Assembly (NCBI GenBank): GCA_023423415.1
Contig: JAFAFP010000244.1
Location: 1 to 49,361, forward strand
DNA length: 49,361 nt
Source: Pseudomonadota bacterium
Lineage (GTDB): Bacteria > Pseudomonadota > Alphaproteobacteria > Rhizobiales > Xanthobacteraceae
Direction of reading: 5' to 3'
The translations under genes and the position numbers were made by a program. Positions 9,260 to 16,941 of this stretch are shown here, piece by piece. Below the pieces are notes generated by a model, which was given only the letters and a program-made list of their open reading frames with translations, was not told the origin of the DNA and ran no database searches. Every line of letters starts with the position of its first letter. The stretch's first letter is position 1.

Positions 9260-9592
9260 TCAATCTTTCCGGAGCGGATGCCCGATCCGAACGAGGCATC
9301 GAGTGCCAGCAATCACTACTATGAACACAGGCAGTCCCTTTGTCGTCATCTGTAAAAAAAATGGGAAAATGCCGAGGATGTTGAGGACTATACTCACGAC
9401 GCCGAGCAGCATTGCACCGATCAAGTGCTGCACCATAGCGGCGCATCCGCGGAAAAGCGTCGCGCCACCCAGAACGACTGCAACCACGTCGAGTTCGAAG
9501 CCATTGCCAGCATTGGGATAACCGGCTCCAAGACGCGCCCGAGCCGTGAGCACTTCGTCGTGGAATCTGCAGGTGTCACGCGCGGTGATCGG
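9260..9592 (-). pseudogene. Remnant of a sugar ABC transporter permease (RbsC/BPD_transp_2 type)
   Basis: A minus-strand frame starting after a stop at about 9593 encodes the C-terminal part of a ribose-type ABC permease. The family hallmarks ARLGAGYPNAGNGFELDV, VVLGGATLF, LIGAMLLGV and LNILGIFPFF are readable in order. The first two-thirds of a permease (about 200 residues) are missing, and the segment before VLTARARLG is not permease-like. Upstream (9600-9810) a broken minus-strand frame with in-frame stops continues, possibly another decayed gene, which I could not identify. This is the only clearly decayed gene in the window. Confidence 0.65.
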
Positions 9593-9810
9593 CTACACTG
9601 CAACGTTGCCGTCGCCGCCAGCGAGCTTGTGCACAAAGAAATTAAAAAGCGGGACAGGGATGTCTAGATGCTCAAATTCAAGCTGGCGAATAGTTGTGAT
9701 CTAGGTCTTACGATCAGCTTGGTCGAACATCATGCCGCCGACGTACCCGTCCGTGGCGTCGTGCGGCTCGGCTTTCAGCTCAACAGCGACATTGTCGCCA
9801 TTAGATTAAT

Positions 9811-12800
9811 TTAAAACACGAGCCATAGATGACGAATAGCTCCGCCTGCCGCATAGAGGATCAGGAAATAGTATAGGATGTACAAATTGTACGTTTGACC
9901 GTTACCTGTGTAGAGCCTTCTTACTCGGGGGGTGAGGACGACGAGGCTGGCCCAGAACCGGCTGGTCCAGAACCGGCTGGCCAAGGGCGGCGTCAGCGCC
10001 GCGATCATGGACTTGTAACCGTCGTAGAAACTCGATTGTACGGTCCCAGCGACCGGGATGTTCGGCGCAGATCGCCCGGTTCGCAGCACCTGGAATAACC
10101 CGAACAAGATCGCCGACACGATGAGCGAAACGATCATGATCGGCACCGGATTCCAGATGCCGTAGATCATTTCCAGCGACATGCCTTCCCACACCAGGGT
10201 CGATGCGAATTGGGGATCGATCGCCCGCGACACCGGCTCGATCAGGAGCTTCGGGAAGAACGACATCACCAGAATGCCGGCGATCAGCAGGATCTGCGGT
10301 ATCAGCAGGAGGATCGGCGCGTCCCTGACACTGTCATGCGCCGTCTTGCGGGGGCCGAAGAAGATCGCCTGGATGAAGCGCCCCATGTAGAGAAAGCCGA
10401 CAAAGGTGGCGAGCAGGGTCATCACCGCCGGCCCGTACCAGCCCTTTTCCATCATCGCGCTGAGCAGCAGCCATTTGCCGCCAAAGCCGGCCAGCGGCGG
10501 CAGACCCGACATCGCAATCATCGCAATCGCCGCCGTTGCGAATGTGACGGGCATGACGCCGGCAAGCCCGCCCAGATCGCCGATCAGCCGCTTCCCGGTC
10601 CGCAGGATGATCGCGGCGGCCACCAGGAACAGGATGCCCTTGACCATCAGATGATTGGCGACGAGATACAGCGCCGTCACCCAGCCGAGATGGCTCGTCA
10701 ACGCGATCGCCGCCACGATGTAGCCAAGCTGGCTCATGCTCGAATAAGCCAGCATGCGCTTGATGTCGTCCTGGCGCACCGCCAGCATCGCGCCGACCAG
10801 CGTGGTCAGCATGCCGATCCAGCCGAGGACATGCGCCAGGTTCAGGCTCACCTCGGAGCGGATCGCGACATAGGTTCCAACCAGCAGTCCGAAGATCGCC
10901 ACCTTGCTGATGACGGCCGACAGCAATGCCGACACGTCGTCATCGGCCTGCGCATAGGCGCCCGGCAGCCACACATGCACGCCAATCGCTCCGGCCTTGA
11001 TCAGCAGGCCGATGGCGAGCAGCACAAAAACCGGTGCGCTGTCCGGTCCCGCCATGCGCAGCGCCAAGAGTGAAACGCTACCGGTCTGCGCTTGCAGCAC
11101 TGCAAACCCACACAGCAGGAAGAACGCGGCGGCCAGCGAGAACAGCAGATATTGCAAGGCTTGCGGTGCGGCTTCGGCTCTTCGCAGGATCAGGAAATAG
11201 GAGGAGAGGGTGATCAGCTCCCAGATGAAAACGAATGCGAGGCTTGTCGTCGCGTAAGGCAGCGCCGGCAACGACAGCAGCATGATCGCGAGCAGCGGAT
11301 AAAAGCCCGGCCGCGGGTCGGTCCGGTTGAGGCAGGCGATCGAAACGACAAGGCCGCCTGCAAGCAGGATGATCGCAAACAGATAATTGAGGCCCGACAG
11401 ATTGAGGACGAACCAGACACCGCCGGTCAGAACAAGAACCAGCGTTGCCAACCCCTGCACGCGTCCCGGCAAACGCGCGAGAAGATAGACGATGAATCCT
11501 GCAACGAGTGGCAGATACACCCACAGCGCTGTGATGCCGGCGCGTTCGGCCGCAAGATAGCCGCTGATCATGAGCAGAACGGCCATCCCTGCGATCGGCA
11601 GCAGGTCAGTCTCTCTGCGCGATGCTGTATCTGTTTCAGCGGGCGAGTGGAGACTCAAGCCAAGCCAGCGGAACATGTAAGCCGCTTCCAGAAGCGAGCC
11701 GACCAGCAAGATGCCAATCCAGAGATAGAGTTGGTCGGCGGCCAGTGTCATGATGAGCTGCCACTTCGCCCAGAAGCCGGGGAATGGCGGCAGGCCACAA
11801 ATCGCAACCGTCAGGATTCCGAAGAGAAAAATGGCGCCCGGCTTTCGGGTAAGAATCGACCAGTCCTGCAAACGCGCCTTGCCGACATAGCCGGCCAGCC
11901 AGAACAGTCCGACCTTGGCAAAGAGATGATTGACGAACAAACCGCCGACAACGAGCAGCATGGCGTCGTGAGCCTCGAGCCGGTGGAGCAGGGACGCCGC
12001 AATCGTCAGCAGGGCCATCTGGCCAACCGAAGAATAGCCAAGAAGGCGCTGCGGTTTGGTCTGTCGAAGGCCGATGAGGTTTGAGAAGATAAATGTCACC
12101 GCCCCCAATGCAGCGATGAGTTCCAGTTGGCTCTCGAACAATGGCAGAAGCTTGAGAAGCGCGAAGAAGACGCCTGCGGACACGCCACCGGAAATCAATG
12201 CCGCAACGTCGCCACGCGCGGTCTCATAAACGTCAAGACCCCACCCATTGGCGGGGAAAGGTTTCAGTTCCAGCAGCAGGCAGGCCAGCAGGAACGTCAG
12301 CGCGGCAAAGCCGATCGGGCCGGAGATCGCGTCGCGATTTGCGATCAGATCGTCGATGTTGAGAAGGCCGGTATTGGCATAGAGCAGCATGGTGCCGATC
12401 AGGAAAAATGTCGACGCCAGCACCGTGGCCATGAGAAATTTGAATGTGGCCGACAATGCAGCCGGCGTATCCCGCAAGCCGAGAAGGCCGTAGGTGGCGA
12501 TCGAGACAATCTCCAGAAACACAAAGAGATTGAACAGATCGCGCGTCATCACCATGCCCTGGATGCCCATGACGAGCAGCAGGTACAGCAGCATCGCGCT
12601 GTACTTTTCACGCACGAAATAAACGGCGCCGAACAGAGCGACCAGATTGACGCTGAAGGCGGCAAGACCTTCCGCCAAACCCATGCGCAGATTGATCGCG
12701 TAGGGAGGTTCGGCTCCGCCCGTCAAAATCTCGATCGGCGCCGCCCCTTGCAGAAGCGTCAGGAGGCTATAGCCGGAGATCAGCGTCATGGACGCAAGCG

Positions 12801-12918
12801 TGAGAACGAAGAGGACCGTGACCCAGGATTTGCCAAGGCGGTAGAACAGCGGAATCAGAAACCCGCCGCCCAAACCGACAATGAAGATATTCAGGGGGTA
12901 TAGAAGGCTGCCTACCAT
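9811..12918 (-). CDS. Fused double antiporter-domain protein (MrpD/NuoL-like x2) of an Mrp/Mbh-type complex
   Basis: 1035 residues, roughly twice the length of MrpD, with two proton-antiporter (NuoL/M/N-like) domains in tandem. Each keeps the conserved channel residues: domain 1 has E136, K219, H331/K335 and K385; domain 2 has E567, K641/H648, H756/K760 and K815. YSS motifs (RLLGYSSVGQ at 291, RMLAYSSMSQ at 721) and GLPP motifs (375 and 805) also repeat. In domain 1 the usual H-x-WLP loop is replaced by ANGWGLDVYETA, a divergent type. A C-terminal tail of about 170 residues carries extra membrane segments. It overlaps the mrpC stop (ATGGTAG) and ends the operon. Likely role: ion translocation in a monovalent cation/proton antiporter or a related redox-free complex. 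Confidence 0.88.
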   Translation of the reverse strand: MVGSLLYPLNIFIVGLGGGFLIPLFYRLGKSWVTVLFVLTLASMTLISGYSLLTLLQGAAPIEILTGGAEPPYAINLRMGLAEGLAAFSVNLVALFGAVYFVREKYSAMLLYLLLVMGIQGMVMTRDLFNLFVFLEIVSIATYGLLGLRDTPAALSATFKFLMATVLASTFFLIGTMLLYANTGLLNIDDLIANRDAISGPIGFAALTFLLACLLLELKPFPANGWGLDVYETARGDVAALISGGVSAGVFFALLKLLPLFESQLELIAALGAVTFIFSNLIGLRQTKPQRLLGYSSVGQMALLTIAASLLHRLEAHDAMLLVVGGLFVNHLFAKVGLFWLAGYVGKARLQDWSILTRKPGAIFLFGILTVAICGLPPFPGFWAKWQLIMTLAADQLYLWIGILLVGSLLEAAYMFRWLGLSLHSPAETDTASRRETDLLPIAGMAVLLMISGYLAAERAGITALWVYLPLVAGFIVYLLARLPGRVQGLATLVLVLTGGVWFVLNLSGLNYLFAIILLAGGLVVSIACLNRTDPRPGFYPLLAIMLLSLPALPYATTSLAFVFIWELITLSSYFLILRRAEAAPQALQYLLFSLAAAFFLLCGFAVLQAQTGSVSLLALRMAGPDSAPVFVLLAIGLLIKAGAIGVHVWLPGAYAQADDDVSALLSAVISKVAIFGLLVGTYVAIRSEVSLNLAHVLGWIGMLTTLVGAMLAVRQDDIKRMLAYSSMSQLGYIVAAIALTSHLGWVTALYLVANHLMVKGILFLVAAAIILRTGKRLIGDLGGLAGVMPVTFATAAIAMIAMSGLPPLAGFGGKWLLLSAMMEKGWYGPAVMTLLATFVGFLYMGRFIQAIFFGPRKTAHDSVRDAPILLLIPQILLIAGILVMSFFPKLLIEPVSRAIDPQFASTLVWEGMSLEMIYGIWNPVPIMIVSLIVSAILFGLFQVLRTGRSAPNIPVAGTVQSSFYDGYKSMIAALTPPLASRFWTSRFWASLVVLTPRVRRLYTGNGQTYNLYILYYFLILYAAGGAIRHLWLVF
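9952..9981. repeat. Two tandem copies of a 15-base unit inside the antiporter gene
   Basis: The unit CCAGAACCGGCTGG plus one base (T or C) occurs twice in a row, at 9952-9966 and 9967-9981. Because it is 15 bases long it adds five residues without changing frame, producing the repeated SRFWTSRFWA near the C-terminus of the 1035-residue protein. It is probably a recent slippage duplication. Confidence 0.85.
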
Positions 12919-13271
12919 TTCGACTCCGTGAAGGCGTCGATCGACAGCGTTTTCTTGGAGTCATAGAGCCGGATGGCGAAGGCCAGCATGATCGCTGTCA
13001 CGGCCATGCCGATGACGATGGCGGTGACCACGAGCGCCGAGGGTATGGGATCGACTGCGCGCGTCGTCGCTTCCGACAGGCTCAGGGTGCGGTCGATGAT
13101 CGGCGCGGTGCCGTTTTTTACATAGCCGATGGCGACGATGACGATATGGGTCCCGGTGCCCATCAGGGAAAAGCCGATGATGATCCGCAGGATGTTGCGG
13201 TGGGTCAGCATGCCCCACAGTCCGATCAGCATCAGGAGCAGGCCTGTTGTCAGAACGATGCCCGAAATCAT
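12912..13271 (-). CDS. mrpC: Na+/H+ antiporter subunit C (NuoK/MrpC-like)
   Basis: 119 residues with three hydrophobic helices, of the MrpC/NuoK family. It begins MISGIVLTTGLLLMLIGLWG and has a typical C-terminal helix (PSALVVTAIVIGMAVTAIML). A GTG directly before the ATG (13274) could also start translation. Its stop overlaps the start of the double-antiporter gene, so the two are probably translationally coupled. In Mrp and Mbh complexes this subunit packs beside the antiporter-like subunit. Confidence 0.9.
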   Translation of the reverse strand: MISGIVLTTGLLLMLIGLWGMLTHRNILRIIIGFSLMGTGTHIVIVAIGYVKNGTAPIIDRTLSLSEATTRAVDPIPSALVVTAIVIGMAVTAIMLAFAIRLYDSKKTLSIDAFTESKW

Positions 13272-13298
13272 CACGCGTCTTTCTTCATGTGCTCGGGG

Positions 13299-13997
13299 TC
13301 AGGGACGGAACCTGTCGAGAATGACGCTCAGTTCGCAGCCAACCTTGATGCCAAGGAGCATGGACAGGATCGGAATGGCGCCGGCGCTGAAGAACGCGCC
13401 GAATTGCCCGATGGGAAGGATGCGGTTGTCCAGAAAGCCGCCGGCCGCAATCAGCCCCGCAATGCCCACGAGCACGAAAAGCACGCCAGCGACGGATTCG
13501 GTGATGCTGAGGAACTCGAGATTGGGTTGATATTGCGGAAACGCCAACAGCATCAGCAGAACGCCAGAAGCGATCACAGCGCCACCCTGGAAGCCGCCGC
13601 CTGCGGACAGGTGACCATTCATGATGATGTAAGCGGCAAAAATGGAGATCAGTGGAACAAGGATCTGCGCGCCGGTCTGTACGATTTCCGATGACGGCCG
13701 GGCCTCGTCAGGCTCCGCGGAGTCTTCGCGGCTCTGCGGTCGTCTGCTCCCCAGCACAAGGCCGACACTCGCAGCCACCATCAACAGAACGGCGACTTCC
13801 CCGAGCGTGTCGAAGGCCCGGTAGGTCAGCAGGATGCCGGTGATGACATTCGGCGCGCCAAGCTCCTGCGGGACCAGTTTGACATAGCTCTCCGCCAGCG
13901 GTCGCAGCGACGATTGTTCGGTGTAGCTGATGGCGAGACTTGCAAAGACAAGCCCGAAAGCGGCAATGGCGACAACGGTGGCGAGGCGCCGGATCAT
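13299..13997 (-). CDS. mrpB: MrpA C-terminal-like (MbhE) plus MrpB (MbhF) fusion subunit
   Basis: 232 residues. The C-terminal half (about 105-232) is a MnhB domain with NGHLSAGGGFQGGAVIASG. The N-terminal half (about 1-90) contains APNVITGILLTYRAFDTLGE and resembles the extreme C-terminus of MrpA, the part that is a separate protein (MbhE) in archaeal Mbh hydrogenases. A charged linker (about 83-103) joins the halves. The start overlaps the mrpG stop as ATGA. Together with the preceding DUF4040 gene, this splits the MrpA C-terminal region over two genes and leaves out the large MrpA N-terminal antiporter domain. Confidence 0.85.
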   Translation of the reverse strand: MIRRLATVVAIAAFGLVFASLAISYTEQSSLRPLAESYVKLVPQELGAPNVITGILLTYRAFDTLGEVAVLLMVAASVGLVLGSRRPQSREDSAEPDEARPSSEIVQTGAQILVPLISIFAAYIIMNGHLSAGGGFQGGAVIASGVLLMLLAFPQYQPNLEFLSITESVAGVLFVLVGIAGLIAAGGFLDNRILPIGQFGAFFSAGAIPILSMLLGIKVGCELSVILDRFRP

Positions 13998-14332
13998 GTG
14001 CCGCCACCTGATTTCTGCTGCGCATCACGCAGCGCGTCGATCCCCGTATCGCCAGCCATGGGAATGCGGATGCCATGTGCGGCCCGGGCCAGCGCATGTG
14101 AGGAGACCGGATTTGTCATCAGCACGAAATAGGCGATGATCAAAAGCTTGAGACTCCATCCCGGGTGATAGACGGCGAGTCCCGCGAGAACCAGGGTGTT
14201 GCCGAGCGTGGAAGCCTTGGTGCCAGCCTGCATGCGCGTATAGGCGTCGGGCATGCGCAGCATGCCAAGCCCCGCCGAAAAATGGAAAACCGCGCCAAGC
14301 AGCACCAGAACGCTTCCGATCAGCTCCATCAT
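13994..14332 (-). CDS. mrpG: Na+/H+ antiporter subunit G (MnhG/PhaG)
   Basis: 112 residues of the MnhG/PhaG family. The hallmark GMLRMPDAYTRMQAGTKASTLG follows the first helix (about 22-43), and two more helices follow, with FVLMTNPVSSHALARAAH near 70-86. It starts with ATGATG overlapping the stop of the DUF4040 gene and ends overlapping mrpB. The C-terminal tail of about 25 residues is hydrophilic. Structural membrane subunit of the Mrp-type complex. Confidence 0.92.
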   Translation of the reverse strand: MMELIGSVLVLLGAVFHFSAGLGMLRMPDAYTRMQAGTKASTLGNTLVLAGLAVYHPGWSLKLLIIAYFVLMTNPVSSHALARAAHGIRIPMAGDTGIDALRDAQQKSGGGT

Positions 14333-14571
14333 GGCGCCTTCTCAGTCGTCCTGCGGATCGCATAAAGGAAGATCAGTACCGACAGGCCGGAGCCGATCGA
14401 GGCTTCGGTCATTGCAACATCGGGCGCGCCGAGCAGGACGTAGCAAACCGCAGCGAACAGGCTCGCCAGTCCGCTGCTGACCGCCGCCGCCAGGGTGCTG
14501 TCGAGGCGAACAGCCAGAATTCCGCTCACAAGGATGCTGCCGCACAACAGGAAGACGAAAAGCTCGAGCAT
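14329..14571 (-). CDS. DUF4040/MbhD-type subunit (equivalent of MrpA C-terminal segment)
   Basis: 80 residues, three hydrophobic stretches, with the DUF4040 signature LLGAPDVAMTEASIGSGLS. In canonical Mrp operons this is a segment of MrpA; in Mbh-type hydrogenases and related complexes it is the separate subunit MbhD. The ATG at 14571 lies 4 bases after the mrpF stop. The frame extends further upstream to 14679, but that extension overlaps mrpF and does not look like the family. The stop overlaps the mrpG start. Confidence 0.88.
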   Translation of the reverse strand: MLELFVFLLCGSILVSGILAVRLDSTLAAAVSSGLASLFAAVCYVLLGAPDVAMTEASIGSGLSVLIFLYAIRRTTEKAP

Positions 14572-14575
14572 CGCG

Positions 14576-14836
14576 TCAAAGACCTCGCTCGAGGTAGCGG
14601 GCGATGGCCAGCACCGCCAGAAAGCTGAGAACCCCATAAACCAGCGCGACATCCAGATAGATGGAGCGGCCGGCCACATGCGCGTAGAGCGCGATCAGGG
14701 AAATGGAAACCACTGTGAGCATGTCAACGGCGGCAACACGGTCGATCACAGTCCTCCCAAGAATGAGGCGCAGCACGCCGAACGCGACGCCGAGGAAGAT
14801 CAGAATCGCCGCCGCGATGAGGATTCCTTCAGCCAA
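14576..14836 (-). CDS. mrpF: Na+/H+ antiporter subunit F (MrpF)
   Basis: 86 residues if translation starts at the TTG at 14836, which overlaps the mrpE stop (TTGGCTGA) and has GGAAAAG just upstream. That gives the usual MrpF N-terminus (AEGILIAAAILIFLGVAFG) and length. A longer reading from a TTG at 14914 would add 26 hydrophilic residues overlapping mrpE and looks less likely. Conserved RLILGRTVIDRVAAVDML follows helix 1. Structural subunit of the Mrp-type complex. Confidence 0.86.
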   Translation of the reverse strand: MAEGILIAAAILIFLGVAFGVLRLILGRTVIDRVAAVDMLTVVSISLIALYAHVAGRSIYLDVALVYGVLSFLAVLAIARYLERGL

Positions 14837-15347
14837 AGGTCTTTTCCAAATGATCTTCGAATGCGCCGGCAATGGCGCGGGTTGCTTCGTCCGGGTCGGT
14901 CGTTTTGACGTCAAGCCAGTGAATGAAGAGGCTGTCGCCCTCGATATCGACCACGAGCGATCCGGGCGTCAGTGCGATGGAGTTCGCAAGCGCCAGTCGT
15001 CCCACCGGAGTCCGAAGCCTCGTCTTGATCCTGACGATACCGGGTCTGATGTCGATTCGCCGCGCATACACATAGCGCATCATGTTGACGTTCGCACGGA
15101 CCAGTTCGACCAGGAAAACGCCGGTATAGAGGATGAAATGATAAAGGCGTTTCGGAGAGAAGCGGATATCGTCCCACACGCTGGCCCGGCGCGTAAACAT
15201 GTAGGCCAGCGCCGCTGATATCAGCGCGCCGGTAATGAGCGCTTCAGTTGCAACAGACAGGTTCGCCGCGAACCAAAGAAATGTGAGAAGTGCGGCGAGC
15301 CAGACGAATCCACTTGATCTCTTCGGTTCAGATTGATTTGGCGCCAT
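14829..15347 (-). CDS. mrpE: Na+/H+ antiporter subunit E (MrpE)
   Basis: 172 residues, MrpE/MnhE family. N-terminal hydrophobic helices (about 15-55) are followed by RLYHFILYTGVFLVELVRANVNM and the soluble C-terminal part with TPVGRLALANSIALTPGSLV and FIHWLDV. First gene of the operon mrpE-F-(DUF4040)-G-B-C-(double D). An ATG at 15377 is also in frame and cannot be excluded as start. No upstream MrpA-type gene was found. Confidence 0.9.
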   Translation of the reverse strand: MAPNQSEPKRSSGFVWLAALLTFLWFAANLSVATEALITGALISAALAYMFTRRASVWDDIRFSPKRLYHFILYTGVFLVELVRANVNMMRYVYARRIDIRPGIVRIKTRLRTPVGRLALANSIALTPGSLVVDIEGDSLFIHWLDVKTTDPDEATRAIAGAFEDHLEKTFG

Positions 15348-15757
15348 CGTCAGCAATCCCGACTGCAAAGCAGCCATCGACTGGAATGCTAGAACTCATC
15401 CAGACGGAAAGCAACACATCGACCTGTGGCGGGATTTCCGATGACGCCGTGCGTGAGGCAGGCGTTGGCGCGATGCTTCTTGCAGATGAAGATGCGACGA
15501 ATATCCGTGTCGAATGTCTGCTGCATGAATAGGCCAAAGCGGCAGTCTCGTCGCGATCAGGAAACGAAGCGGGGTTGATTCGACACGGACGATTCTGCCG
15601 ATTTCCGTGACCGTCTGATAATGCCATTTGGTAGCCGGAGAGGTCGCGCTGCTGACGTTCGACGGGATCAATGCCGAAGGGGTAACCGATAGGATGCAAG
15701 TGTTTTCACGCCTGCGATGACTGGAGCGCGGCAATAGCGGCGAGACTGAAGGGATTG
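15348..15757. other. Region upstream of the Mrp-type operon, no gene recognised
   Basis: 410 bases that should contain the operon promoter. Open frames exist on both strands (for example 15328-15699 minus), but none shows a family resemblance, a good ribosome site or a composition like its neighbours. A degraded short gene cannot be excluded. Confidence 0.5.
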
Positions 15758-16099
15758 CTATTCGTACCCGCGATAGTTTTCTTCCAGCGTCTGAAGCGAC
15801 ATCAGACCGGTGTGAAACACGACGAAGCGGCGGACGTCGTCGGGCAGATCGTCCAGGCTGACCCTATGCTCAATGGTGCCGGCAATCAGGTCGGACGCGT
15901 CGCACGCGGTGCCGGCCCGGATGTCAACAGCGATCACGCGGATCGGGTGCCGGTATTGGCCGTCGATCATGTTTTCGACGATGGTGTCGCAGTCGGCTGC
16001 ATCCGGATCGGTTGCGACATATTCCAACCCGTGCTCGCCGAAATCGCACAGGACGAAATACAGGCATTTATCGTCGATACTCGGAACGATTGAGGGCAT
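15758..16099 (-). CDS. Conserved-looking hypothetical protein, acidic, about 113 residues
   Basis: 113 residues from the ATG at 16099 (a TTG at 16105 is also in frame). The protein is acidic and soluble with no membrane segment or signal peptide. It reads like a folded domain (CLYFVLCDFGEHGLEYV, IRVIAVDIRAGTACDAS, DDVRRFVVFHTG) and has coding-like composition. I do not recognise the family. It lies alone, co-directional with the Mrp-type operon 380 bases downstream and with the DUF2848 gene upstream, separated from the latter by a strong terminator. Confidence 0.65.
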   Translation of the reverse strand: MPSIVPSIDDKCLYFVLCDFGEHGLEYVATDPDAADCDTIVENMIDGQYRHPIRVIAVDIRAGTACDASDLIAGTIEHRVSLDDLPDDVRRFVVFHTGLMSLQTLEENYRGYE

Positions 16100-16183
16100 A
16101 CGCAACGCACCCTACGGGCCGACTATTCCCTCAAGTCCGGCGAGGCAAAGAACGTTCCCACCGGCGGCGGCAGATTTCACCGC

Positions 16184-16219
16184 GCAAAAAAGGCCCGCGG
16201 TGAGCGGGCCCTTTCTTTT
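16184..16219 (-). terminator. Strong terminator after the DUF2848 gene (bidirectional)
   Basis: A perfect 7-base-pair GC stem (GGCCCGC / GCGGGCC) with a five-base loop at 16192-16210 is flanked by T runs on both strands: TTTTTT on the minus strand (16191-16186) and CTTTCTTTTTT on the plus strand. It begins right after the stop of the minus-strand gene at 16220, which it should terminate. Confidence 0.88.
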
Positions 16220-16912
16220 TTATCCAAGGATCGGCAGGGACACGGAATCGTAGCCGTGGCTGATCGTACGGCCGAGCGTTTCGTCCGCGATCTCGAAGTC
16301 AAACCGGGCTGCAGGCCGGATACCGCCGATGGCGGCGAAAGTGCCGCAGAGCATCATCGTTCCGTCAGGCAACCCCTTTCCGGACGTGTAATCCTTGATC
16401 AGGTCGTCCGGCGACAGCATGCCGGCCAGCTTGCCTTCCTGATAGAGCTTCCGCTCGCCGTTTTCGATGATGTAGGAGCGCAGCACCAGGCTATCCCAAT
16501 GCGGCGCAACTTCCTCGACGGGCCAGAACACGGGCGCCAGCGGCTTTTCGCACATCTGCTTGGACACCGTGATGCCGTAGGTTTCGACCTCGCGATCGGT
16601 GTGATCGGAACCGACGCCGACCCACAGCTTTCCGCCGTGCTGCAGCAGCACGTATTCGGCTTCGCCGCTGGATGTGTTGCCAAGCACCTCGATGGCGTCC
16701 GCCGTGGTGAGGCGTTGTGCCGACACCCGGTAGTAGATCGGGGTCGAAGCCGGGCGCTTTACGCCAAGCTCCTCAAGCTCCTTGATATGCTTTTCCAGCG
16801 CCGCCTTGTCGCGGCCGGTCCAGCCGGCGACGACGCATTGGGTGATCGTCACGTCCTGGTTCGTCGTTCCGTTGCGAGTTGCAAACGTCAGTGCGAGCGT
16901 GCGGCCCGTCAT
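16220..16912 (-). CDS. DUF2848 family protein
   Basis: 230 residues, matching the DUF2848 family by features such as CVVAGWTGRDKAALEKHI near 27-44, PIYYRVSAQRLTTAD near 58-72 and GVGSDHTDREVETYGI near 98-113. No transmembrane segment. The fold is thought to resemble fumarylacetoacetase-type hydrolases, but no activity is established that I can assign. It is preceded by an FAD monooxygenase gene on the same strand (29-base gap), so it is likely a step in the same catabolic route, perhaps a hydrolase or decarboxylase. A strong terminator follows. Confidence 0.82.
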   Translation of the reverse strand: MTGRTLALTFATRNGTTNQDVTITQCVVAGWTGRDKAALEKHIKELEELGVKRPASTPIYYRVSAQRLTTADAIEVLGNTSSGEAEYVLLQHGGKLWVGVGSDHTDREVETYGITVSKQMCEKPLAPVFWPVEEVAPHWDSLVLRSYIIENGERKLYQEGKLAGMLSPDDLIKDYTSGKGLPDGTMMLCGTFAAIGGIRPAARFDFEIADETLGRTISHGYDSVSLPILG

Positions 16913-16941
16913 GTGATGTCCTGTTTCAGTTCCGATGGGGA

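Noticed and set aside
10210..12084. Plus-strand frames of 287 and 330 codons opposite the double antiporter gene
   Set aside because: Highly charged, Gln/Arg-rich translations with no family resemblance; the minus-strand membrane protein is unmistakable.
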